Shown here piece by piece: positions 1-5,983 of a stretch of DNA of 6,357 nt. Source of the DNA: Acidobacteriota bacterium (lineage in GTDB: Bacteria; Acidobacteriota; Polarisedimenticolia; J045). The notes below the pieces were generated by a model, which saw nothing but the letters and a program-made list of their open reading frames with translations, was not told where the DNA came from and searched no databases. Positions within the stretch are counted from its first letter, which is position 1. Each line of letters starts with the position of its first letter. The position numbers and the translations under genes were made by a program. The stretch covers positions 397,957-404,313 of the forward strand of contig CP070706.1 in NCBI GenBank assembly GCA_020350085.1. The letters are read 5' to 3'.

Positions 1-85
1 AGGGAGGGCCCCGCTTCCGGCTTGGCCGGCTCTAAGCCGGCCAAACGGATTGCTCGACAGTCCGGTGGACTGTCGAGCCGCGGGA
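1..85. repeat. Palindromic direct repeat, copy 1
   Basis: First copy of an element repeated 113 bp downstream. It contains two perfect inverted repeats in series. The first has 10-bp arms at 22-31 and 35-44 (TTGGCCGGCT / AGCCGGCCAA) with a 3-nt loop. The second has 12-bp arms at 52-63 and 67-78 (GCTCGACAGTCC / GGACTGTCGAGC) with loop GGT. The copies match at 78 of 85 positions and diverge abruptly after position 85. The left limit is uncertain because the window starts here. It looks like a dispersed non-coding palindromic element of the REP/MITE kind; it could also work as a terminator for a gene to the left, although no T-tract follows either stem. Confidence 0.85.
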
Positions 86-113
86 AGATCCCGAGTACGG
101 GCCAGAGGGCCCG

Positions 114-198
114 AAGGAGCGCCCCGCTTCCGGCTTGGCCGGCTCTAAGCCGGCCAAACGGATTGCCAGACAGTCCAGTGGACTGTCTGGCCGCGGGA
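114..198. repeat. Palindromic direct repeat, copy 2 (covarying stem)
   Basis: Second copy, same orientation as the first. The first palindrome (135-144 / 148-157) is identical to copy 1. The second (165-176 / 180-191, GCCAGACAGTCC / GGACTGTCTGGC, loop AGT) differs from copy 1 at two adjacent arm positions (167-168), and both changes are matched on the opposite arm (188-189), so the 12-bp stem stays perfect. This points to selection on the palindrome, as structure or as a protein site, rather than on primary sequence. The spacer between copies (86-113) holds a short GGGCC/GGCCC inverted repeat (99-103 / 108-112). Confidence 0.85.
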
Positions 199-281
199 TG
201 GTCAGCGGGCAGATGCGGCGTCTCGGCCAAAGGGCTCATGCATAATCCGGGTTAGCGCGGAGCTGGGAGAGCTCCGAGGGG
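199..281 (+). promoter_or_regulatory. Leader before the SLOG gene; hairpin around a Shine-Dalgarno-like loop
   Basis: Non-coding stretch between the repeats and the first gene. A CATAAT hexamer at 241-246 preceded by TG could serve as a -10 element, but no good -35 lies 16-18 bp upstream, so a promoter is only suggested. A 7-bp inverted repeat (CGGAGCT 258-264 / AGCTCCG 270-276) presents GGGAG (265-269) in its loop, 12 nt before the GTG at 282. GAGGGG at 276-281 directly abuts that GTG and would suit the in-frame GTG at 291 better. Confidence 0.25.
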
Positions 282-818
282 GTGACGATCGTGCGGCGAC
301 CGATCGTGGGGGTGATGGGTTCCGGGTCGGCGGGGCACGCGGACCTCGCGGAGCCGCTCGGCCGCTTCTTGGCGGGCGCGGGGTGTCACCTTCTCACCGG
401 GGGCGGGGAGGGTGTGATGGCGTCTGTCAGTCGTGCGTTTCACGATGTCTCGCCCCGCCCGGGTCTCGTTCTCGGGGTGCTGCCCTGTCGTGACCGCGAT
501 CCGCTGTGCCGGCCGAAATCTGGCTATCCAAACCTGTGGGTCGAGGTTCCGATCCGTACCCACCTGCCTCTGAGCGGTGCGGACGGGCTGAACGCGCGCT
601 CGCGGAATCACGTCAACGTCCTGACCGCCGACATCGTGATCGCGCTGCCCGGAGGCGCCGGCACTCGCAGTGAAATCGATCTCGCCATCCGCTATCGACG
701 CCCGTTGATCGCGTATCTACGCCGGTCCGACGAGATTCCGGGATTGCCCCCCGAAGTAGAGTGGACGAGCTCGCTCGAGCGAATCCGAGGCTTCGTCGAG
801 TCAAAGCTCACTCCATGA
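282..818 (+). CDS. SLOG/LOG-superfamily Rossmann protein (TIGR00725-like)
   Basis: A 178-residue protein of the SLOG superfamily, which includes bacterial LOG (cytokinin-activating phosphoribohydrolase) and DprA-like nucleotide binders. Visible features are an N-terminal glycine-rich loop (VMGSGSAG, residues 11-18), GGGEGVM (40-46) and the signature PGGAGT followed by Glu (123-131), all at the usual spacing for a nucleotide-binding Rossmann fold. Arg108 and Glu131 match the residues LOG enzymes use for catalysis, but the Lys that normally follows this Arg is Asn109 here, and the protein diverges from true LOGs outside the motifs. Its substrate is therefore unknown. A nucleotide or nucleotide-derivative ligand is inferred from the fold; phosphoribohydrolase activity is possible but unproven. 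The GTG at 282 is used as start; GTG 291 has a better-spaced GAGGGG (276-281) and is a realistic alternative. The gene lies 107 bp or more before hydB, with a possible hairpin and promoter between, so it probably lies outside the hydrogenase operon. Confidence 0.85.
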   Translation: MTIVRRPIVGVMGSGSAGHADLAEPLGRFLAGAGCHLLTGGGEGVMASVSRAFHDVSPRPGLVLGVLPCRDRDPLCRPKSGYPNLWVEVPIRTHLPLSGADGLNARSRNHVNVLTADIVIALPGGAGTRSEIDLAIRYRRPLIAYLRRSDEIPGLPPEVEWTSSLERIRGFVESKLTP

Positions 819-822
819 ACCG

Positions 823-838
823 CCTGGGTTGACCCAGG
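823..838 (+). terminator. Small hairpin after the SLOG gene (weak terminator candidate)
   Basis: CCTGGG (823-828) and CCCAGG (833-838) form a perfect 6-bp stem with loop TTGA, starting 5 bp after the stop codon. No T-run follows, so it is not a canonical intrinsic terminator. It may be a weak terminator, a transcript-end stabiliser, or part of a regulatory site. Confidence 0.25.
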
Positions 839-922
839 ACAGGGCGCACGAGCGCGGTTATATTCAGTGTTCACGATACCGATCCTCGGCGGTTTCGTTC
901 GAGTCGTACTGATTGAGATCTC
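839..922 (+). promoter_or_regulatory. Probable promoter region of the hydrogenase operon
   Basis: This is the only sizeable gap before a tightly packed seven-gene run, so the operon promoter is expected here. The AT-rich patch TTATATT (858-864) in GC-rich surroundings is the best -10 candidate (TATATT, 859-864). No matching -35 lies 16-18 bp upstream; TTGACC at 829-834 is 24 bp away, too far for a standard sigma-70 promoter. I see no clear sigma-54, Fnr or Crp site. Assignment rests on position and base composition only. Confidence 0.3.
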
Positions 923-931
923 GAGGTGATC
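923..931 (+). promoter_or_regulatory. Strong Shine-Dalgarno that decides the hydB start
   Basis: GAGGTGATC is a nine-base exact complement of the conserved 16S rRNA 3' end (GATCACCTC). It directly precedes GTG at 932, with 5 nt between GAGG and the start codon. The in-frame GTG at 926 lies inside this site and has no good ribosome binding site of its own, so 932 is preferred. Confidence 0.6.
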
Positions 932-2080
932 GTGCCCGTTGCACCCGATTCGCGGTCTCCTTATCGAGTCGACCTGATCCAGCTCGATCTCCTGCTCGCG
1001 GCGGTCTGTCGTGCCGGCTACCAGCTGATCGGCCCCTCGATCAAGGACGGTGCGATCGTCTACGACGAGGTCTCCTCGATCGAGGAGCTTCCCGTCGGCT
1101 GGACGGACGATCAGGAAGCCGGCCGTTACCGGCTGCAGCGGCGGGATGATCGAGCACTTTTCGGCTACGTCGTCGGCCCGCAGTCGTGGAAAAAGCTGCT
1201 TCATCCTCCGCGACAGCTACTGTGGAAAGGACGGCGTACGGACGGCGGTCTCGAGACCATCGCGAGAGAAGAGGTGACCCCCCGCCGTGCCTTTCTCGCG
1301 GTGCGGGCGTGCGAGATCGCGGCGATCGGCATTCAAGACCGCGTGTTTACCCAGGGCCAGCACGCCGATCCGATCTACGCGCATCGTCGAGAGCAGGCGT
1401 TGGTCATCGCCGTCAACTGCACCGAACCTGCAGGGACCTGTTTCTGCAGCTCGTTGGGCACCGGCCCGGAGGTGATCTCGGGCTTCGATCTCGCGTTGAC
1501 CGAGATGATTGACGAGTCCGGTCACTGGTTCATGCTCGAGGTCGGCACTGATCGCGGCGGCGCTCTTCTCGAGGGTCTCGAGTTCACACCGGTCACCGAT
1601 ACCGAGCGGCGCGCAGTGCATCAGCGAGTCGATGCGGCGGCGCGCCAGATGGGTCGGGCTTTGAATACTAAGGGTCTCAAGAAGCTGCTCTACGACAGCT
1701 ACGACCACCCACGCTGGGACGATGTCGCCGACCGCTGTCTGGCGTGCAGCAACTGCACGATGGTCTGTCCGACCTGCTTTTGTACGACTGTGGAAGACGT
1801 CACCGAGTTGTCCGGCGAGATCGCCGAACGCTGGCGACGCTGGGACTCTTGCTTCACGTTGGATTTCTCGCATCTTTCGGGCGGAAGCGTGCGCCACTCG
1901 ACGCGCTCGCGCTATCGCCAGTGGATGACGCACAAGCTGGCCACCTGGCAGGACCAGTTCGACTCTCTCGGCTGTGTCGGTTGCGGACGCTGCATCACGT
2001 GGTGCCCGGTCGGCATCGACATCACCGAAGAAGTACGACAAATCCGCGCCCACCCCGTGGCTGCTCGCGCGTCGAGGTGA
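932..2080 (+). CDS. hydB: Group 3b [NiFe]-hydrogenase beta subunit (4Fe-4S dicluster)
   Basis: A 382-residue cytoplasmic electron-transfer subunit of the HydB/AsrA family. It carries electrons between the flavin subunit HydG and the small subunit HydD. The C-terminal half has two ferredoxin-like [4Fe-4S] motifs: Cys269/272/275/279 followed by Pro, and Cys348/351/354/358 followed by Pro. Two more Cys (282, 284) follow the first motif in the CPTCFC arrangement shared with AsrA (anaerobic sulfite reductase subunit A). Further family landmarks are the RACE motif near Cys127 and the Cys-rich NC...TCFC...GTGP stretch (Cys163, 170, 172), whose role I cannot assign. AsrA alone would suggest sulfite reductase, but the NiFe subunits downstream decide for hydrogenase. 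No signal peptide or membrane segment is visible. The start at 932 is chosen over 926 because of the strong Shine-Dalgarno ending at 931. The following gene starts 6 bp after the stop, its ribosome binding site GAGGTGA overlapping this stop codon. Confidence 0.93.
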   Translation: MPVAPDSRSPYRVDLIQLDLLLAAVCRAGYQLIGPSIKDGAIVYDEVSSIEELPVGWTDDQEAGRYRLQRRDDRALFGYVVGPQSWKKLLHPPRQLLWKGRRTDGGLETIAREEVTPRRAFLAVRACEIAAIGIQDRVFTQGQHADPIYAHRREQALVIAVNCTEPAGTCFCSSLGTGPEVISGFDLALTEMIDESGHWFMLEVGTDRGGALLEGLEFTPVTDTERRAVHQRVDAAARQMGRALNTKGLKKLLYDSYDHPRWDDVADRCLACSNCTMVCPTCFCTTVEDVTELSGEIAERWRRWDSCFTLDFSHLSGGSVRHSTRSRYRQWMTHKLATWQDQFDSLGCVGCGRCITWCPVGIDITEEVRQIRAHPVAARASR

Positions 2081-2086
2081 AAATCA

Positions 2087-2551
2087 ATGGAGATCGACTC
2101 GCTTGAGGGACTGCTCGCCGGCCATTCGTTCCTGAAGGGACTCGACCCCGAGCAGATCGCGCTGATTGCCGGTTGTGCGCGGAACGTCAGATTCGAGCAA
2201 GACGAATACCTTTTCAGGGAAGGTGATCCCGCTGACACATTCTTCGTCGTCCGCGAAGGGCTCGTCGCGCTCGAGCTTTACCCTCCTGGAAAAGATCCGG
2301 TCGTCCTGCAAACAGCCGGCGCCGACGAGATCATCGGTTGGTCCTGGATGGTGGCGCCCCACGTCTGGCGTTACTCCGGCCTCGCGATCGAACCGACCCG
2401 CGCGCTGGCGATCGACGGGGCCTGTCTGCGACGCAAGGCCGATGACAATCCGCTTTTGGGCTACTTGCTGCTCACGCGGGTGGCAGAGGTGATGGCTCAC
2501 CGACTCGAAGCGACGCGCCTTCAGCTGCTCGACCTTTACGGGCGCGACTGA
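2087..2551 (+). CDS. Stand-alone cyclic-nucleotide-binding-fold protein
   Basis: A 154-residue protein consisting almost only of a Crp/Fnr-type effector domain. The N-terminal helical part leads to the beta-barrel signature FREGDPADTFFVVREG (residues 43-58) and the phosphate-binding-cassette region (about 84-105), followed by a C-terminal helix (122-149). No helix-turn-helix DNA-binding domain follows, so it is not a standard transcription factor. Compared with E. coli CRP, the cassette Arg (CRP Arg82) aligns with Arg95, but the ribose-contacting Glu72 is replaced by Trp85 in a GWSW motif, so cAMP may not be the ligand. Similar short proteins sit between hydB and hydG in bacterial group 3b operons, from my general knowledge; the role is unestablished, and an accessory or regulatory subunit is inferred. 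The Shine-Dalgarno GAGG (2074-2077) is 9 nt upstream of the ATG. The stop is 12 bp before hydG. Confidence 0.9.
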   Translation: MEIDSLEGLLAGHSFLKGLDPEQIALIAGCARNVRFEQDEYLFREGDPADTFFVVREGLVALELYPPGKDPVVLQTAGADEIIGWSWMVAPHVWRYSGLAIEPTRALAIDGACLRRKADDNPLLGYLLLTRVAEVMAHRLEATRLQLLDLYGRD

Positions 2552-2563
2552 CCCGGAGGCGCG

Positions 2564-3409
2564 ATGTCGCAGGCACCCGCTGCAGCAGATCCGATGGTCC
2601 CTCTCCCTTTTCGCGTCACGAACTCGAAACCGGAAACGTCGGACACGGTGACTCTCGAGTTGGCTCCGATCAATGGTGAGCATCGCGTGTCGTTCGCAGC
2701 AGGTCAGTTCAACATGCTCTACGCGTTCGGCGTGGGCGAGTCGGCCATCTCGATCAGCGGTGATCCGTCACTACAGGATCGATACGTCCATACGTTGCGC
2801 GCGATCGGCACGGTGACCCGTGCGCTGCACGCTCTTCGCGAAGGAGATGTTCTCGGACTTCGTGGACCGTTCGGCAATCGCTGGCCGCTCGATCGCGCCG
2901 AGGGACGCGACGTCGTGATCGTCGCTGGCGGCATCGGTCTCGCTCCGCTGAGAACGGCGATCTATCGGATCGCGAGCGACCGGAATCGGTTCGGGCAGGT
3001 GTCCGTTCTCTACGGCTGTCGCACGCCGGACGACGTTCTGTACGCCGACGAATTCTCCGTTTGGCACCACAATCATCGGATCAACGTCCAGACCACGGTG
3101 GATCGCAGCCGTTCCGGCTGGCGCGGCCGCGTCGGCGTCGTCACGACGCTGATTCCGACTGTTTCGCTCGACCCGGACAACGTCGTCGTCATGCTGTGCG
3201 GGCCCGAGGTGATGATTCACTTCACCGTGATCGAGCTCCATCGACGTAGGGTACGCGACGACGACATCTTCATCGCCATGGAACGGAACATGAAGTGTGC
3301 GCTCGGATTCTGTGGCAGATGCCAGCTCGGGCCGACTTTCGTGTGTAAAGACGGATCGATTTTTCCCTACTCACGCCTGCGGCGGCTGTTGACGCTCAAG
3401 GAGCTGTGA
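2564..3409 (+). CDS. hydG: Group 3b hydrogenase gamma subunit (FAD/NAD(P)/[2Fe-2S] diaphorase)
   Basis: A 281-residue subunit of the ferredoxin-NADP reductase superfamily, related to dihydroorotate dehydrogenase electron-transfer subunit and AsrB. It exchanges electrons with NAD(P)(H) through FAD and passes them to HydB. Domains in order: FAD-binding beta-barrel (about 12-110, with AISIS at 61-65 and LRGPFG at 99-104), nucleotide-binding domain (about 115-235, with AGGIGLAP at 121-128 and CGPEVM at 212-217), and a C-terminal [2Fe-2S] motif with Cys245, 250, 253 and 261 (CX4CX2CX7C). All ligands are intact. NADP preference is typical of group 3b but cannot be proven here. The ATG at 2564 follows GGAGG (2555-2559) by 4 nt. 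One base separates its stop from hydD, whose AAGGAG (3398-3403) lies inside this gene. The symbol follows Pyrococcus furiosus usage and is unrelated to the [FeFe]-hydrogenase maturase HydG. Confidence 0.94.
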   Translation: MSQAPAAADPMVPLPFRVTNSKPETSDTVTLELAPINGEHRVSFAAGQFNMLYAFGVGESAISISGDPSLQDRYVHTLRAIGTVTRALHALREGDVLGLRGPFGNRWPLDRAEGRDVVIVAGGIGLAPLRTAIYRIASDRNRFGQVSVLYGCRTPDDVLYADEFSVWHHNHRINVQTTVDRSRSGWRGRVGVVTTLIPTVSLDPDNVVVMLCGPEVMIHFTVIELHRRRVRDDDIFIAMERNMKCALGFCGRCQLGPTFVCKDGSIFPYSRLRRLLTLKEL

Positions 3410-3410
3410 G

Positions 3411-4196
3411 ATGACTCGAACGGAAAAGCCGAAGCTGGCAGTGTGGAAGTTCGCATCCTGTGACGGTTGCCAGCTCAGCCTGCTCGACTGCGAGGACGAG
3501 CTGCTCACCGTGGCCGATCGTGTGACGATCGCTTACTTCCCGGAAGCGACGCGCGCTGTCGTCGAAGGCCCGTACGATCTCTCACTCGTCGAGGGCTCGA
3601 TCACGACGCCTCACGACGCGCTGCGGATTCAAGAGGTTCGGCGCTGCTCGAAAATCCTCGTGACGATCGGCGCTTGTGCCACGGCCGGCGGAATCCAAGC
3701 GCTGAGGAACTTCCGCGACGTGAGAAAGTTCACGAATCTCGTTTACGCGCGGCCGGACTACATCGACACGCTCGAGCGGTCGACTCCGATCGCACACCAT
3801 GTCAAGGTCGATCACGAGCTGCGAGGCTGCCCGGTCAACAAGCATCAGCTTCTCGAGGTCATCAGCGCGCTGCTCGCCGAGCGAAAACCGATGACCCCGC
3901 CGCACAGCGTTTGCATCGAGTGCAAGCAGCGCGGATCGGTCTGCGTGACGGTCGCCCGCGGTTGGCCCTGCCTCGGGCCGGTCACGCACGCGGGCTGCGG
4001 CGCTTTGTGCCCTTCTTACGATCGGGGCTGCTTCGGTTGCTACGGACCGATGGAAACGCCGAACACGGAATCTCTCAGTCGCTTGTGGCGCTATCTCGGT
4101 GCCGGCCATCGCGAGATTACGCACGCCTTTCGCAGCTTCAACGCGGCCTCGGAACCGTTTCGCGAGGAAAGCCTGATTCATGAGCAACGGCACTGA
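3411..4196 (+). CDS. hydD: Group 3b [NiFe]-hydrogenase small (delta) subunit
   Basis: A 261-residue small subunit that pairs with HydA and carries the iron-sulfur relay next to the NiFe site. Proximal cluster ligands are visible as Cys17 and Cys20 (CDGC), Cys89 (IGAC) and Cys140 (GCP). The C-terminal part has exactly eight further Cys (168, 171, 178, 187, 196, 200, 207, 210), in a CIECK ... CLGPVT ... CGALC ... CFGC arrangement, enough for two more [4Fe-4S] clusters. There is no Tat signal (RRxFxK) and no C-terminal membrane anchor, unlike uptake hydrogenases of groups 1 and 2, so the enzyme is cytoplasmic. Length suits the group 3b family. The ATG at 3411 follows AAGGAG (3398-3403) by 7 nt. 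Its last 17 bp overlap the start of hydA, implying coupled translation of the two core subunits. Confidence 0.95.
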   Translation: MTRTEKPKLAVWKFASCDGCQLSLLDCEDELLTVADRVTIAYFPEATRAVVEGPYDLSLVEGSITTPHDALRIQEVRRCSKILVTIGACATAGGIQALRNFRDVRKFTNLVYARPDYIDTLERSTPIAHHVKVDHELRGCPVNKHQLLEVISALLAERKPMTPPHSVCIECKQRGSVCVTVARGWPCLGPVTHAGCGALCPSYDRGCFGCYGPMETPNTESLSRLWRYLGAGHREITHAFRSFNAASEPFREESLIHEQRH

Positions 4197-5502
4197 CAAA
4201 GCCGCTCGCATCGGCTGCAAGACATTGAGAGTCGACACCCTCGCCAGGGTCGAGGGAGAAGGGGCGCTGTTCGTGAGGATCGAGCGCGACAGGGTGGTCG
4301 ATGTCAAGCTGAAGATCTTCGAGCCGCCCCGCTTCTTCGAGGCGTTCCTGCGCGGCCGGAGCTACGCGGAAGTACCCGACATCACGGCGAGAATTTGCGG
4401 CATCTGTCCCGTCGCCTATCAAATGTCCTCCGTTCACGCCATCGAGCGTGCCTTCGGCGTGAACGTCGGTAGACCCCTGAGAGATCTGCGGCGACTGCTC
4501 TATTGTGCCGAGTGGATCGAGAGTCATGCGCTTCACATCTATCTGCTTCACGCGCCGGACTTTCTCGGCTACGAGAGTGCCGTGGCCATGGCCCGGGACC
4601 ACCGGGCTCTCGTCGAGCGGGGACTTCGACTGAAGAAGGCCGGCAACGAGCTGATGGCCCTCGTCGGCGGTCGGGAGATCCATCCGATCAATGTCCGCGT
4701 TGGTGGATTCTACCGCACACCCTCGCGGCGCGAGTTGAGAGCCCTCCGTGACGAGCTGTCGTGGGCGCGCGACGCGGCCCTCGAGACCGTCCATGACGTG
4801 GCACGTTTCGATTTCCCCGATCTCGACCGCGACTACGAGTTCGTCGCGTTGCGACACGAGAGCGAGTACCCGATGAACGAGGGCCGGCTGATATCGAACA
4901 AGGGGCTCGCTATCGATGCCGCCGAGTTCGAAGCACACATTCGAGAAGAGCACCAGCAGCACTCCAACGCGCTGCACGCGCGGATCATCGCTCGCGGCGC
5001 CTACTTTGTCGGGCCGCAGGCACGCTACAACCTCAATCACGACAGACTTTCACCTCTTGCCCAGCAGGCAGCGCGGGAGGCTGGTCTCGGTGAGACCTCT
5101 CGTAATCCGTTTCAAAGCATCATCGTGCGCGCGGTCGAGACCGTGTACGCGTGCGATGAGGCGCTGCGGCTGATCGATGCGTTCGAGCCACCCGAGCGAC
5201 CGGCCATCGAGATCAGGCCGCGGCTTGGCGTCGGACACGCCATCACGGAGGCTCCACGCGGCATCCTCTATAACCGCTACCAGATCGACAACGATGGCAC
5301 GATCCTCGCCGCTCAGATTGTGCCGCCGACATCTCAGAACCAGAAAACGATCGAAGAAGACCTCCACGAGTTCGTCGGCGAGCGCGTCGATATGGCCGAC
5401 GAGAGGCTGCAGTGGGAGTGTGAGCAGGCGATCCGCAACTACGACCCCTGCATCTCCTGCGCGACGCACTTCGTCACCCTGCACGTCGACCGCAGTGACT
5501 GA
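4180..5502 (+). CDS. hydA: Group 3b [NiFe]-hydrogenase large (alpha) subunit
   Basis: A 440-residue catalytic subunit binding the NiFe(CN)2CO centre, for reversible H2 oxidation and proton reduction. The four metal ligands are present: Cys73 and Cys76 in RICGICP (L1 motif) and Cys424 and Cys427 in DPCISCATH (L2 motif). Other family marks are RVEGEG (23-28, conserved Glu25) and EAPRG (357-361, Arg360 near the active site). The residue after RGILY is Asn365, where the RGxLxH motif of NiFe hydrogenases has His. Ten residues follow His430, the expected cleavage site of the DPCxxCxxH motif, so the precursor form needing a protease is encoded; the next gene supplies one. The ATG at 4180 has GAGGAAA (4164-4170) upstream. 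The gene overlaps hydD by 17 bp and the protease gene by 8 bp. The symbol follows P. furiosus use and does not mean [FeFe]-hydrogenase HydA. Confidence 0.96.
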   Translation: MSNGTDKAARIGCKTLRVDTLARVEGEGALFVRIERDRVVDVKLKIFEPPRFFEAFLRGRSYAEVPDITARICGICPVAYQMSSVHAIERAFGVNVGRPLRDLRRLLYCAEWIESHALHIYLLHAPDFLGYESAVAMARDHRALVERGLRLKKAGNELMALVGGREIHPINVRVGGFYRTPSRRELRALRDELSWARDAALETVHDVARFDFPDLDRDYEFVALRHESEYPMNEGRLISNKGLAIDAAEFEAHIREEHQQHSNALHARIIARGAYFVGPQARYNLNHDRLSPLAQQAAREAGLGETSRNPFQSIIVRAVETVYACDEALRLIDAFEPPERPAIEIRPRLGVGHAITEAPRGILYNRYQIDNDGTILAAQIVPPTSQNQKTIEEDLHEFVGERVDMADERLQWECEQAIRNYDPCISCATHFVTLHVDRSD

Positions 5503-5983
5503 CCGGAACACGCCGCGGATCATCGGGATCGGTAATCGCCTGCGAGGTGACGACGCGCTCGGCCCTCTGGCCGCCGATCGGCTGCGAGAGCAGCTCGGCG
5601 ACAGAGTGGTGGTTTTGACTCACGAATCAGATGCCTCGGGTCTGTTGCATCTGTGGGAAGGAGCGGAAGAGGTCATCCTGATCGACGCTTGGCACGGACC
5701 GCCACCGTGCGGTGAACTCCATCGAATCGAGCTCGCACGCGAGATGCCTCCAGCGCACGCATGCGCCTCGTCGACGCACGTTCTCGATCTCCTGCAGGTC
5801 GTGGCGCTGGCACGACAGCTCGAACGACTACCGGCGCATGTGGTCCTCTATGGCGTTGCAGGACGGGCGTTTGGCATTGGAGACGCGATGTCTCCAGAGG
5901 TCGCCGCTCGACTCGAAGAACTGGTCGCGCACATCGTCGAAGAGGTCAGCATGCCGCGCGCCAAGAGAGGAAAAGAAGAATGA
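5495..5983 (+). CDS. HycI-type [NiFe]-hydrogenase maturation endopeptidase
   Basis: A 162-residue peptidase of the HycI/HybD/HyaD family (MEROPS M52; FrxA-like in P. furiosus). It is expected to remove the C-terminal tail of HydA after His430 once nickel is inserted. Signature GIGN followed by RGDDALGP (11-24) is intact. The nickel-sensing triad of the family maps to Asp20, Asp64 (LIDA) and His95 (STH), matching the Asp16/Asp62/His90 pattern of E. coli HycI. A basic/acidic tail (MPRAKRGKEE) ends the protein. The open frame extends far upstream inside hydA in another frame, but homology begins only here; GTG at 5495 is the only sensible start and overlaps the hydA stop by 8 bp. No clear Shine-Dalgarno precedes it, so translation probably depends on ribosomes terminating on hydA. 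Confidence 0.93.
   Translation: MTDRNTPRIIGIGNRLRGDDALGPLAADRLREQLGDRVVVLTHESDASGLLHLWEGAEEVILIDAWHGPPPCGELHRIELAREMPPAHACASSTHVLDLLQVVALARQLERLPAHVVLYGVAGRAFGIGDAMSPEVAARLEELVAHIVEEVSMPRAKRGKEE

Noticed and set aside
1..198. Possible CRISPR array
   Set aside because: Only two copies of ~85 bp with a 28-bp spacer, the repeat is far too long and contains two separate palindromes, and no cas genes are nearby.
22..255. 77-residue open frame across the repeat region
   Set aside because: It is made almost entirely of the two palindromic repeat copies, has no ribosome binding site and no recognisable domain; the repeats explain it.
829..864. Sigma-70 promoter from TTGACC to TATATT
   Set aside because: The 24-bp spacing is too long for a standard promoter; only the -10-like part is kept as a weak candidate.
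1217..2053. 278-codon minus-strand open frame opposite hydB
   Set aside because: Same reason: a shadow of a well-supported iron-sulfur protein with no domain of its own.
932..2080. hydB as an anaerobic sulfite reductase AsrA
   Set aside because: The family is shared, but the operon holds NiFe large and small subunits and a hydrogenase protease and no siroheme AsrC, so the hydrogenase role is favoured.
4138..5040. 300-codon minus-strand open frame opposite hydD/hydA
   Set aside because: It lies antisense to two genes with intact catalytic motifs; such frames arise from G/C-ending codons. No motif is recognisable in it.
5177..5494. Upstream extension of the protease frame inside hydA
   Set aside because: The translated part is Ser/Thr/Arg-rich shadow sequence; the peptidase fold starts at about 5495, which is a GTG overlapping the hydA stop.
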